From Chrysophaeum taylorii (taxonomy: Eukaryota > Sar > Pelagophyceae > Pelagomonadales > Pelagomonadaceae): a DNA stretch of 64,000 bases. The DNA lies in contig JAQMWT010000367.1 of NCBI GenBank assembly GCA_029834535.1, positions 51,924 to 115,923 on the forward strand, given 5' to 3'. Every line of letters starts with the position of its first letter. The stretch's first letter is position 1. Positions 11,431-22,800 of the stretch are shown piece by piece. Both the position numbers and the translations under genes were made by a program. Below the pieces are notes generated by a model that saw only the letters and a list, made by a program, of their open reading frames with translations, had not been told where the DNA came from and ran no database searches.

Positions 11431-13290
11431 ATGGCAGAACACGCAGCACGAGCCGCACCCAAGGCGATCACAGGTGCGGATATATTGAAGCTCGAAGCTC
11501 CCTTACCCTGATCGCCGACTGCGGTTGCGATGGAGGACGGTGCCTTATGAATCCTGAGCCTTGCGAGGGCATCCGCCCTCCCGGCGTAGGTTGGCACCTA
11601 TTCGCCTCCCGGGCGGGCCGGTTGGCAGCCGGAACGTTCGCAGTGGGACGGGGTATGGCCGGGGGGCGAAGACGGAAGGTTATCGACGAGTGGGTTGTCA
11701 GTCACATCGCGGTATCCTCGTCGCATGGCGACAAGCTTGATGGTCACTCTCCGCCGACCGACCTTTCGGCGCTCCTCGTCTACAGGCCCGTGATTCCGGA
11801 CTGGCACCTGTCGGTCCGGCCTGGCTCCCATGCTCGGGAGAGGTCTGAAGTTAGTTAGTTAGTTAGAAGCTCCTGTAGTTGAGTTTCTTAACGATGGAAG
11901 TCGATTTCAGCTTCAGAACCGCAAGGTATCCTTGCAAATCAAGCATATTAAGCAATTATTACGGTCCAGTCATGCCGATGCCTTCCTCGAGTACGACTCG
12001 TACGAAGCATATACTCGGTCGTGCAAGGACTACGAGATCCTCCGGAATCAAATTCTCGATCGCGTTTTCCTGGAATGGAAGACCGATAGGGCTGCTGATC
12101 TCCGTTTAGCTGTTGATGAATTGCCCCCTGAGTATCAGGAATGGCATTTCACCAACGAAGCTTCCCCCAATTTACCTGATGCAGAAGTAGCTCAGCTAGC
12201 TACTGTCTGTTACGACAATGAAGTAAAGGCATTACGTCCTGAAATCAATGCCCGTTTCTTAGAAGAGGAACGAATCTTAAATCGCGCGCACCCGAAGGCA
12301 TTAGCTTTCGACACCCGTGTTCGTGCCCCTGTTACTATGTTTTCGTTAACTGCTGCTGACTGGCACACTTATCAGAACACTCATGCTACATTCTTGCATA
12401 CTTACTTCAATCTCGAAAGTGTTGAAAAAACAACACTTGCGGCCTGGCCCGCCATCAATGAGGTATATAACAAAAGTTATTTACCCAACAAGGCTCGAGC
12501 CATTATGCTCGTCGCTTTTAGTCACCACGAGTCTGTTACGACTACTGATGTGTCCTATTTGAAACAGCAATTTAACTCTGTTGTTTATAATCATAACTGG
12601 TATGTCCATGTGTTTATCGAAGCTGTCCTAGCATTTAGGCAAATCTCTTACCAACTTAACCAGGAAGAGACTGACCTTCAATTCGACTTTGGTACTCTTT
12701 GTATAAAAATCTATGAAGAGATACATCGGCACTATGCCGATAATACCAGCAACAATCGTTACGATCGTGGTTGGGTAGATTGGTGCTATATGTATGAAAC
12801 CCGATCTTTATCTTGGCCTGTGCCAGAAGCTGAACGATTGTGTCACCCTACCAACCCTAGCTACATTTTAGAATATGCATTAGACCTATATAGTGTAGTA
12901 TCAAATGGGTCGAACAAAAGACGCTTAGAACGCCCCGTTTCTTGGCAGCCCTATGTCGAAGGTTTATCATCTCAACCAAAGCCAAAGTTACTACTTACAA
13001 ATACGCAGGATTTAGCAGACAAAAGTATGACTCAGACTGCTAACACACTCGCCTTCATCACTGCGTCTCAACCTGGTACATCTTCCACGTTTAATGCTAG
13101 ACGCGTGCGTAACTCTAATGATGCTCGCCAGCCTTTCTCTAGCAGCGACTTATCGTATTATCGTTCTGGTGATTCTTAAGTCACCAAGAAAACTACTGGA
13201 CAGTCCCATGACCGTCCAATTTACCCCCGCACTTTTGACTGGTCCTCTCGGTGACGGTGAGTCGGACAGTAACTCCCAGAGTCGAAAGGG
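11431..13290 (+). pseudogene. Gag-like gene interrupted by a non-LTR insertion
   Basis: The frame begins ATG at 11431 (MAEHAARAAPKAITGADILK). It is interrupted at 11501 by a 364 bp non-LTR element and resumes in the same frame at 11874 (VVEFLNDGSRFQLQNRK), running to a TAA at 13177-13179. A reader removing the insert plus one TSD copy obtains a single open frame of about 460 codons. The product is a mixed charged protein with many aromatic residues (EYQEWHF, WPAINEVY, YDRGWVDWCYMYE), as in retrotransposon capsid proteins. No zinc knuckle is seen. Downstream, sequence resembling a C-terminal extension (VTKKTTGQSHDRPIYP) follows the stop and runs into a minisatellite. The Asp/Glu-rich piece at 24772-24981 may be its displaced tail. 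The family was not identified. Confidence 0.6.
11502..11865 (+). mobile_element. (TTAG)-tailed non-LTR element inserted in the gag-like gene
   Basis: A 364 bp insert with the 8 bp target duplication GAAGCTCC at 11494-11501 and 11866-11873 and a (TTAG)n 3' tail. Excision of the insert and one TSD joins the gag frame exactly, which fixes both boundaries. It is almost identical to 9041-9410, so these two copies are young relative to the decayed genes around them. Confidence 0.92.
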
Positions 13291-13726
13291 TAAAATCCCC
13301 GTCCCCGCACCTTCCCCGCGCCCCGCACCTTCCCCACCCCCGCACTTTCTCTCCCCGCGCCTTCCTCGCTCCCCGCACCTTCCCCGCGCCCCGCACCTTC
13401 CCCGTCCCCGCACCTTCCCCTCCCGCACCTTCCCCGTTCCCCGCACCTTCCCTCCCCGCACCTTCCCCGTCCCCGCGACCTCCTCGTCCCCACGACTTCC
13501 CCGCTCCCCGCACCTTCCTCTTCCCCCCGATCTCCCCGTCCTCGCGCCTTCCCCTTTCCCCGCGACTTCCTCGCTCCCCGCACTCTCCTCGTCCTCGCGC
13601 TCTCCCCGTCCTCGCGCCCTCCTCGTCCCCGCACCTTCCCCGACCTCGCACCTTCATCTTCCCCGCGATGTCCCCGCTCCCCGCACCTTCCTCTTCCTCG
13701 CGACATCCCTGTCCTCGCACCTTCCC
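13291..13726 (+). repeat. C-rich minisatellite
   Basis: Degenerate tandem units of about 13-16 bp with a consensus near CCCCGCACCTTCCCCGT fill this stretch. The opposite strand is a G-run-rich sequence that could form G-quadruplexes. The gypsy element is inserted at its right edge, and the same repeat continues after the element at 23980. Open frames crossing it are low-complexity and not genes. Confidence 0.9.
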
Positions 13727-14053
13727 TGTAGTGGTTTTCTCAGATACCCGCCCCTCCTGGCCGGACCGGGGGCCTCAACAACCCTTTCTCCCTACCCGAA
13801 CCGCGGGCGAAACCACCACACGCCCGATCTCAGCGTAATACCTCACGCCATCACGAAATCGACAATCAAAAGATGGTAATATCAAGAAGACAGCAAGAAA
13901 GCAATACAAATGCCCGGTACATTGGGTCCAGTGGAAGCGCAGGTGAAGGTGTCGAGATGACACCCCCCCCCATAAATGCAAGGTCAATACCAGGGCAACA
14001 ACCAGGGTAAGTCAGGTGGCAGGCAAGTGGGGGAAATGGGCGTTGCTGCCACA
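13727..14053 (-). repeat. 3' LTR of the left gypsy element
   Basis: 327 bp, reading on the minus strand TGTGGCAGCAACGCC... to ...GAGAAAACCACTACA. It matches 23649-23979 with scattered differences, for example in an 8-10 base C-run and near the ends. A purine-rich tract lies just inside it. Confidence 0.92.
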
Positions 14054-14066
14054 GGAGCCCCCTACT
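14054..14066 (-). promoter_or_regulatory. Polypurine tract of the left gypsy element
   Basis: Minus strand AGTAGGGGGCTCC abuts the start of the 3' LTR. This is the position and composition expected for the plus-strand primer of an LTR retrotransposon. The right copy has the same tract just before 63678. Confidence 0.65.
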
Positions 14067-14088
14067 TGAGATGAAGTCGTCCTCGACT

Positions 14089-15600
14089 TCAAGGGTGACG
14101 AAGGTCACGCTCACGAATGGTACGATAAGCTCGTTCAGCTACATCAGCAGGAACTTTGTTGCTGTGGAGATCGAAGTTAGTGACGAGGACATCGATTTTA
14201 TCCGGGCGAAAATCAGTCACACAGGGTTCATAGCCCTCCATGTTTGGTCGTAGGCGTGTGAAGCTACCTCCGTCAGGGTCTTTGTATTCTGGTCTTAAGC
14301 GCCGCTCAGCCAGAGGCTTAGTAGGATCAAAGACGCGAGGATCATCGCGTGGTCCCAAATCGGTATAATAGTGAAGCGCAACTGTATCATTGTCGTGGTC
14401 ATATTCTTCGTAGACTTCGGCAACATAGATACGCTTCGTCCACGCGTTGGATCGTCCTTTCACCCTGAAAATCACGAACTTACCATGTTTGAACCGGTCG
14501 CGGTCCGAGGGTAAATGTAGAGGGGCTGAAGAATTGTCGATGGTTGGCACTTTCAAAGGCACAATCTGTTGGACAGATACTACAGCCGATTCAGCATCAT
14601 CGTCGTTAACGTCATGAATTTCATAAACGACGGGAGAGATCTTTCTAGTAACCATGTAAGGTCCGCGCCAAATGGGCCGTAGCTTGTGGCGTGTTTTAGG
14701 CACGAAACGCAGAACATAATCACCTGGGGAAAACTGGATGTCAACTTGGTGGGCATCATAGTTGAGTTTTTGACTCTCCTGTGCTTTCTGATGAGCTCGT
14801 GTAACGAGTCGACTGTAAATTCAAACCTGTTCTTAAAGTCCACCAAAATCTGATGACGTGATTGCGGTAGATCACGCTGTTCACTCAAGAGATTGTAATC
14901 GGGTGGTAACAGGGGTTGCTCGCCAGTACGCATCATGAAAGGTGAAATCTTCGTTCCCGGAATGTACATCCTATTGTACATGAATGACACATATGGGAGG
15001 AAATTCGACCAGTCTGGCTGACGCTGTTCATCGATCGCAGTTCGCAAGAAAGCTTTAATGAATCGATTGACACGCTCAGTATGATTACTCTGAGGATGAT
15101 ACGGAAGGGTAGTACGATAACGTACGTTGAATTGACGAACAAACGTGCGAAATAACCTGTTCGCGAACTCATTTCCATTATCCGTGACTATGCACCGTGG
15201 GAGACATCCCTCAAGTAAAATCTTGTCCACGAACGCGCTCAAAATCGATAATCATGTTTCGTGTTGATCAGAGCCAATTTCAAGAAATGTGATGCTGCAT
15301 CGTACATTGCGAGTATGTACGTGTACAGGTCAGCGCCTCGTAGAGGTCCAATCAAATCCATACCTAGGACATAGCAGTCTCCGACGCGATTCGGTTGACA
15401 GAGCAAGCCATGGCGCTTAGGCATGGTGGATCGAATCTTCTTGCAAATAATGCAGGCATTGACGAACTCTTTTAACGGATGATGAGACGTTTGGCCACCA
15501 TTACCGTTCTAAGATTTGATTCGCTGTGGAATCTCGTCCTACATGGCCTCAGAACAAGCCTCAGTGATGCATGGCGATCACACGCTTCTGCATAGACAGA
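14089..15600 (-). pseudogene. Gypsy integrase plus a conserved C-terminal domain
   Basis: Integrase blocks are MDLIGPLRGADLYTYI (first Asp), IVTDNGNEFANRLF (second Asp), and YHPQSNHTERVNRFIK (catalytic Glu), followed by SFMYNRMYIPGTKISPFMM. Then comes a GPY-type segment (PIWRGPYMVTRKISPVVYEI) and a tail of about 140 residues with HGKFVIFRVKGR, VALHYYTDLGP, RPEYKDPDGGSFTRL and PCVTDFRPDKIDVLV, ending in TAG at 14089. The N-terminal zinc region is damaged in this copy by stops at 15561, 15549 and 15501 and by frameshifts near 15480 and 15247. The right copy reads through the same region as MHHRGLFGGHVGRDS... NACIICQKI, showing the HHCC pattern. Confidence 0.88.
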
Positions 15601-18020
15601 GGGACCACAATAAGACGTTGAGAAGCTGAATCATCGACCTTATACAACACGTTGTCATCAATCTCATATGGTACGGATGACTGCTCGTCTTGATCTTTCT
15701 GTTCCGAATCGAGCTTTCGTCTGATGCGCTTGCATGTTTCATCTTCAGCTTGTTCTTTCGCTATCTCATCGAGAGTGATCTCATCCTCCGCTTGATCCGC
15801 AAAAGGGAGACGTTCGACGGAGTCAACTGGCTCGGATTCGTACGAGAATCGAGGCGGTTGTACGTTCTGTCGCGTACTAACTGCTACCATAGCTGCGGTG
15901 GGTCCGCTGTCCGTCAGCATAGGCATCGTCACCGAAGACAAGGTGAAGCAAGCGGTGCCAGGGACATCGGCGGGGATTTCTTGGAAAATCAAAAAAGCTT
16001 CATTGATCGGTTCCCCGTCTTCATCTTTCTCGATCAATTTGTCGATAGGGTTGCGCGACAGACAACCCCGAATACGCATGCCAGGGGAGCTTCCAGGTTT
16101 GTATCCGAGCTCCCGGTCGAACGCAGCAAGCCGCATAGCCCATCGTGCTAACTGTCCAGACGTATGATTCGAATCCCGCAGAAACGTTAAATTACGATGA
16201 TCCGTCTCTAACTTCGTATGATGACCTTCGATATAAAATCGGAAATTTTCGAGAGCAGAGAGTACTGCGAGGAGTTCCAAGCGCCGAGGATCATACTTCC
16301 TCATCGACTTAGGCACGGTTCGACTCCAGTACTCGATAACTCTCTCTTCGATTCTTTCTCTTCCATCGTCGTCAACGACTGGTACTTTTTGAAATAGGTA
16401 AGCACCCAACCCATGCGCGGAAGCATCAGTTCGAATGTAAAAGGGCAACGAGTAATCAGGGTGGTAGACGCCCTTCGACGTGACAATAGCCTCGATGATG
16501 GCATCCCAAGCTTCCTGACACTCTTTCGTCCACTTGAATTTCACGTCCGGCAACGTCAGTTGTCTTAATGGCTCTGCAACTTTCGCAAAATTCCTTACAT
16601 AACGCCGGCAAAAGCTCCCCATTCCAAGGAAAGATCGCACTTGCTTCTTATGGTCAGCATCCGACAAAGTGCCAGGAATTGGCATGTGTCTGATGGCTTC
16701 TAAAGATCTTGGTGATGGAAGAAGTCCGTTCGGGGTAGATAAATGACCCAAAAACTCAATGACTTCTTGCATAACATGAATCTTCTTGATCTTGGCGCTG
16801 TACCCCTTCAAGGCGGTATGGGGAATAACTTGCACAAGGCACTGCAAGTGATTCTTTGTATCTGCGTGACCGGCGAGAATATCGTCGATATATGCCACGA
16901 GATCACGATATAGCCATTGCGACAAGTCGGTGTTCGACTACTTGCAAAACAAACTTCCGGCTGGTTTGACTCCCAAAGGTAGACGCATGTAGCTGTACGC
17001 TCCCAGAGGACTAGTGAAGGTGACCACATCTTGTGCATCCAGCGACAATCGTAAATTGTGATAGCCCCAACGAATATCCAAACTGGAACGACAAAACTTG
17101 TCAATGAGAAACATCAACGCGTCAGCCATGCTCACACTCGGCCAGCTATCATCCTTGAGCAATGCATTGAGGCGCCGTAGGTCGACAGCTGCTCTGTAAG
17201 CATTGGAAGTGCCAGGCTCAGCACCTTTCTTAGGCAACATCAAAATAGGGAAACCCCATGGAGAATTCGCGGGACGAATAACTCCGTCTCGGGTCCATGC
17301 TTCAATCTGCATCCGCAAACATTCAATCTTTTCTTTCGACAACCGATATGCCGAGAGTTTGACGGGAGTCGGGTTCTCTTCTTTGAACCGGAACGTCACT
17401 TCAGGTGAATCAACAGGTGTCATCACATCATCGAAAAATGCCCACGAATACGAGATTAAATGCTGCATCATCAGCTTCTCGTCATCATCTAAAGCAGGAT
17501 GCTCTGTAATACCCAATTCAGTCATCACCTCTTCGACCTGCGCGACGGTCGGAGGGATGACCTGCATGCTCTCCTGATCCGCTAAATGAGGAGGCATCAC
17601 CGGTGAAGTTTGACCATGTTCGTCGTGAGGCGCGTCCGCCCACGGAACGTCGTACGTATTGAAATACGCTGGTCGCTCTTTCGCGGTGCCTTCTTCTTCA
17701 TCAGTTGCGGAGGGCTGGTTATCGACTTGGTTGCTCTGCATAACAGCAGTGGCGACGGTGCCCCCTGCAAAAGATGACGCCGTCCCAGGCGATGTAACTG
17801 AAGGCGGGGGCGGGGTGGTGGTGGCAGCAGCTGATGGTGCAGGACTCGCAGGAGAATAGAGTTCATCGGGCGCAATCCATGATACACTTCGAGTGGCAGG
17901 GTCGAGCGTTGGAATGCGCGACTCTACAGCAAAAGGTGAAAACCGTAGAATATGGTGATCAGGTTGGGCTAGCGTAGTCGTCGCAATATTCCGCAACTTA
18001 CCCAAATTTCGAAGTGAAGG
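15561..18020 (-). pseudogene. Gypsy reverse transcriptase and RNase H
   Basis: RT blocks are RDGVIRPANSPWGFPILMLP, YRAAVDLRRLNALLKDDSWP, SLDIRWGYHNLRLSLDAQD, VTFTSPLGAYSYMRLPLGVK, and the YxDD box VAYIDDILAG (about 16880-16900). RNase H follows with FYIRTDASAHGLGAYLFQ, then LELLAVLSALENFRFYIEG and ETDHRNLTFL. The tail reads LARWAMRLAAFDRELGYKPG. A TAG at 16938-16940 interrupts the RT just before the YxDD box. The right copy has CAG there (60792-60794). The upstream 17600-18000 stretch is Pro/Thr-rich linker. Apart from stops the frame is continuous with the DNMT upstream. Confidence 0.92.
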
Positions 18021-19310
18021 TTCAAACGAATTGTGCACTGCTAGCGCAATCCGCGTCATAGTCGCGGGTGGCACCATACTGCCAAGCATCTTCATAGCTA
18101 CTGTCTCGGCAACTGTCGCACCCCGTTGCCACGTAGCAGGAACGGTCCTAATTTCCTGGTGCATCTGCAACGTGAGTGGACGGGTGTTCGAGAAATGAGG
18201 ACCTAAGCGGAGCTTATTGCGCGTCACCGTGAAGGCAGGGCCGATAGCCGGGCGCGTAGATGAGAAACTGTTCACTATAATGAGCGGGTGACCACCGGTA
18301 AATCCCAACGCTGGGCCAAAACGGTCCCGTAAATTCGGTGGTACACGCGATAATAACGGCAGTTCCAAGCGAACATTGCAAGCAAGTAGGCGCGTGCGCG
18401 AGCACAGCAGCTCTGGCGTGATACTATAGAAATCAACAATACGCGGCACATAAAATTGGTGATGCACAAAAGGGATCACTGATGGTTCCTGCTCGAGTGT
18501 CCATCGTCCAATCACATAAGGTGCGTTGCGGAAGTGACGAAGGACCCAAGAAGTAATAGTAGCGCCTTTGCGTGCGTCCCTGTAGTGCAAATTGGCAGTC
18601 GATCCATAGATACACGGCGGACTGGCGTGAAAACAAGAATGCTTCCAAAACTAACTAACTAACTAACTTCAGACCTCTCCCGAGCATGGGAGCCAGGCCG
18701 GACAGGCAGGAGCCGATCCGGAATCACAGAGGAAAATCACGCAGTTGGGGCTGAGGCGAGGGACGAGGACTCGTTGATGACGGACCGCCACTGCGCGCGG
18801 TCTTGTGCGAAGTCGTGCAAAAGCGTCGCACGCCGCAAACGTGTTGGTCCACGAACAATCGACCTGTCCGTCGCGTTCTGCCCAACCGAGCGAACCCCAT
18901 CCCAGCGCGGACTTTCCGGGTGCTAACCGGCCAGCCCGGGAGGCGAGCAGGCACCGTCTCACTCCGGGACGGCCGGGGCCGCCGCAGGGAGCAAGCGTGT
19001 TAGGCGCCGTCCTCCATCGCAACCAACGGTTAGCGATCGCAGGGTTACCACGCTCCCAAAAATCTGAGTGTAAATACGACAACACCAGGTCGTATGTACG
19101 ACGATGAGATTTCCCCAGCTCATGCAAAACATAGGGAATCTTCGGAAAATCGAGCTCAAAGGTGGCTCGGGCTTGAGGACAAGCATCCAAAGCCAGGACA
19201 ATGCGAAATGAACTGCCATATAGCTCATTGCATCGCCGGATACCCAACGTTGATCCTCCCGCGCCAGCAAAGTAGACGACGACAAAGGTGTAGGTGATGG
19301 GTATCCAAAC
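18021..19310 (-). pseudogene. C5-cytosine DNA methyltransferase domain inside the gypsy polyprotein
   Basis: Upstream of the insertion are motif I FVVVYFAGAGGSTLGIRR (about 19240-19300), motif II IVLALDACPQARATFELDFP, and a motif III region ending YDLVLSYLHSDF. The non-LTR insert 18651-19051 follows. On the far side, in the frame obtained by removing the insert and one TSD, are motif IV FHASPPC (Cys codon 18612-18614), motif VI-like IGRWTLEQEP, motif VIII-like CSRTRLLACNVRLELP, motif IX TRPLTLQMHQEIRTVP and motif X MKMLGSMVPPATMTRIA (about 18041-18110). The SPPC form of motif IV is known from some phage and bacterial cytosine methyltransferases and differs from the PCQ form in the copia element here. 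It lies between protease and RT in a continuous polyprotein, so it was made as part of gag-pol. Confidence 0.87.
18651..19051 (-). mobile_element. Non-LTR tail inserted in the gypsy DNMT
   Basis: A 401 bp minus-oriented insert has a (TTAG)n tail (on + CTAA repeats from 18651) and flanks GCTTCCAAAA (18641-18650) and GCTCCCAAAA (19052-19061), a 10 bp TSD with one mismatch. It begins AACCCTGCGATCGC like the 31781 copy. The internal sequence holds a degraded LINE ORF2 C-terminal motif (around AQDRAQWRS). The insertion separates motif III from the catalytic motif IV of the DNMT. Confidence 0.9.
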
Positions 19311-19817
19311 CAAGGAGGCGTGCTTAGATAGCAGCTCCTTAACAGTCGCCTCCATCTCCATTTCTGGTGTTTTTTTCACTTCTTCATCTGGAGGTGGCCG
19401 AGGAGGAGGTCTGTCACTCAAGACATCCTCCTCGACTTCATCGTCGTCAACAGCAGCCGTAAGAGTGGCATGACACACGTCATCAGTGGCTTCTAGCTGC
19501 ATGTTGACACATCCTTCATGCGGCATGATCTCGCCTTCGACCACCGGGACTTCGGGGTCGATACCAATGGGTTCGTCACCAATGTGCTCCACAGCCACAT
19601 GAACTTTCGTTGGGCTCATCAGCACAATACGATGAATAGGAACCAGGTACAAGGCGGAGATCTTTGAGGAGTGACCGATATAAGGTCGGAATACGTGACT
19701 CTTTTCCAGCGGCACATCGCACTCCATCTCCAAGAAGTATGGTTGGTTTGGAAGAAGAAATCGAGTACTCGTCACGTACGCGAAATGAGGGATGATATCT
19801 TCCTCGTCTGCAGGGCA

Positions 19818-22800
19818 TTAAAGTTGGTCTTCAGCTTTTCCAGCAGTCTGATCGCCGGAAGGAATGTGATGGTGATTCGCTCTGATACGAATAGAACGCA
19901 ATAGACTGTCATAACTCCACGGTTTACCAACTGGCGTCCAAGTTTGGATATTTCCGTATTGCACAGCAAGCTTAGCTGTCGGAAACATCTGCACTACCTG
20001 CGGAGTCGCATCGTATGCATCATTGTAAAGGACAATTCCATGCTGGTCTTGTGGCGAGGCGGAAGTCCGATTCTTGAGAACTCCAATGGTCACTTCAGAA
20101 CGCCGAAAAATAGCTCTCTCTGTCGCATAATCAAAAATCGTACCCAAGAGTCGTAATTCTCGTGCTCCTAATAGTAACTGCCCATTCGTTTGACCAACGA
20201 AGAACATGAGCAGCATGGATGTCGTCGGCACCAAGGAGATCCGGAGAATGACCCATTCTCGAATAGCAGCTCCCGAACGTCCTGATCCATTTAGAGTACG
20301 AATAGTAGGGAGTGGCTGACGATAGATGATTTTGCCGTCACGATCAAGTTTGCGATACAAGCGGTGATCGATGTAGGGGGAATCAGCCATGCCATCCAAA
20401 CCGGCAGCAATGATGGAATATTTCGAACCATCTTGCGAAAAGATAGCCACAGGCACATACGTCAAAGAGGCGGATCTCGTGCCATCGTACCTTACGGCTT
20501 TATTTTCACGATGGTCGGGATCCTGAGTGATATTCAACGCAGTCTGAGGGCAGAAATTCTCGAAATCCGAAGAGATGGAAGGGTGAGCAACATAACGCTC
20601 GGCACAGTCGTCCCTCGGTGGCACTATATCCATGGCAACCAAGGTATCTTGTCCCACACGAACAATCGTATACCCCAATTCGTCACGATTATCTTCGTCT
20701 TCCGAAAGAACTCTAGATGCAACTCCAGTCACTTCGGTACTTTGTTCCTGCTCCTCCACCCATGCATCTTCAGTGATGACCAACAAGGAAGGAGGTTCCA
20801 TGGGGTCACCAGGGGAATAGCCTTCTGCAGAGAAGCTATCATCATCGCCCCCAACCTCGTCATCGTCATACACGTTGCCCTCCATGAGCTCAGAATACTG
20901 TACAGTGCAGTAATCCGCTCGCTTAGTGTCATCCTGATCTTCGCCAAGCACTTCAAGCCACTGAGCGGCGACAACATCATTGTGCTGGCTAGGGTTCGCT
21001 CTCTGAGACTGTCGCCCTCTACCCGGCGGAGCCGTCTGCTGTGCCTGACGAATCAAGTTCATCGTGTTGAGAGCCGTAGTCAGATCCTCCAGGCGCACCG
21101 AGGTCTGAGCGGTCCGCTGCACTGCGGGCTGCCTTCGGACCACCTGTTGTTGAGAGCCTGCAACCAAACGCTGCTGAGTCCCTGCAACCAGCTGCTGTTG
21201 ACCTGCACCTGGCACCTGTGCTGCTGTGTAGACCACCTGCGGCTGTTGCACAACGCGCGGCGCCAGCTGAGTCACTGAAGCCTGTCCTGCTGCAGCTAAA
21301 AGCGTCCGTCGGTATTGCTCCTGTCCCTCTGGTGTTGCTGGAAAACCCGCAGCCGTCAACGTCTGAGCAGCACGCCTCTTCCTCGAGGGATTGTCCGGCA
21401 CAGGACATACACCGTTGTCGTGGTAAAAACTACCATGCCGGCCGCAACTGAGGCACGTCGTAATTGCTTGACGCGTATGGTTATATATCCCCCCCGGTGG
21501 TAGCCAGGTTCCAACTCCCGAGTCAGTAACATAACCAACCCGTTGGACTGGCTGCAACTGCTGCCTCTGCTGCTGCTGCTCTCTCCTCATTCGTGGTGCG
21601 TGCTCCTTTCCTTTCTCCTTCTTAATCGCATCTTCGATGTTGGCAGTAGGGTTGGCTTCCAGAATCTTGGAAATTTGGATGGTCAATTGAATGACATCGT
21701 TGAGGGTGAGAGTAGATGCTTTCATATGCGGTGAGGCCTGAGCAAGTTCGACGCTCGTCCGCAAGCGCTCAGAATTGAGACCAGCAATAAAGTGCGAACG
21801 GAACGCAGCCGGATCAGTATCGCGACCTGACATTGCTCTCCACTGGCCGAATTTCTGCACCCATCGCGCGATATACTTATTCAATGACAAATTCCCTTGC
21901 CGTAAATTGAACCATTCACGTTCAAGCTCCTCAACCGTAGCCCGAGGTGGACAAGGAAGCTTCGTCGCCTCTTGCATAGCATCCAGACAGTCCTCATCAT
22001 GCTGGCGCAACTCTTTCATTGTGATGGTCCCATCCTTGTATTGTTTCCACATCTGCGGTCGTTAAACTTCCCACTTGCGATAAGCTGCCATAGGGGCGAG
22101 TTGATACTCGCCTCCAATCGCATTCATCGCTATTGAAGGTTTATCAATCTTGCCTTCCATCATACGCCGCAATTGCATCCACCACGCGTCCACCTCATCA
22201 CGGTCCTTGGTAATTTGCCCCGTGAGATTCGAAAATGTGATACTTGTCATACCAGCAGCCCCCTTCTTGACACGAAGTATCTCTTCTTCGTCACGAGGAC
22301 GCGCCGAACCGGGGTCAGTATGATGGTGCGGGGTAGGCTCCGGTCGACTTCGCGGTGGCTGATCGTCGGTCAGTGCCGATACAGCGTCATCATCGTCGTC
22401 GGGCGTAACACGCGTAGCATTCGGAGAGGCTGGCCGTGCCTCTCGAGCATGCGCCCGCATAGATTCCTCCATCATTCGCCGAAGTCGATCGCTATCGATC
22501 CGCTGTCGCTCCACTTCTGAGCGTTGTTGTTGAGCGTCGCGGCGGGTGTTCTCAAGTTCACGTATGATTTGCTCCATCTGCGACTGGTACATCTCGAATC
22601 GTTCGTTGATGGTCTGCAGAACCTCGGGGTCGACATCCCCGCGAAAATCTGTCGCTCTCGTATTCACAGATGGTGGCCTAGGAGGCGCACTCTCCTCTGG
22701 TCCACGCATCGCCGTAAACGGTTCGGGTTCCGCTCGAGATGACTCCGTAGTATTCATCGCACGTTCGTAGTGTCGTGCGTACGGGAACGTCGGATCACCT

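Noticed and set aside
13193-13879. Several overlapping Pro/Arg- or Gly-rich open frames in the minisatellites
   Set aside because: Low-complexity products of a 13-16 bp tandem repeat, open in many frames on both strands.
19040-19110. Apparent loss of the catalytic Cys in the gypsy DNMT (YLHSDFWERGNP instead of PCQ)
   Set aside because: WERGNP and beyond are TSD and inserted element sequence. After the insert the frame continues to SPPC, so the catalytic motif is present.
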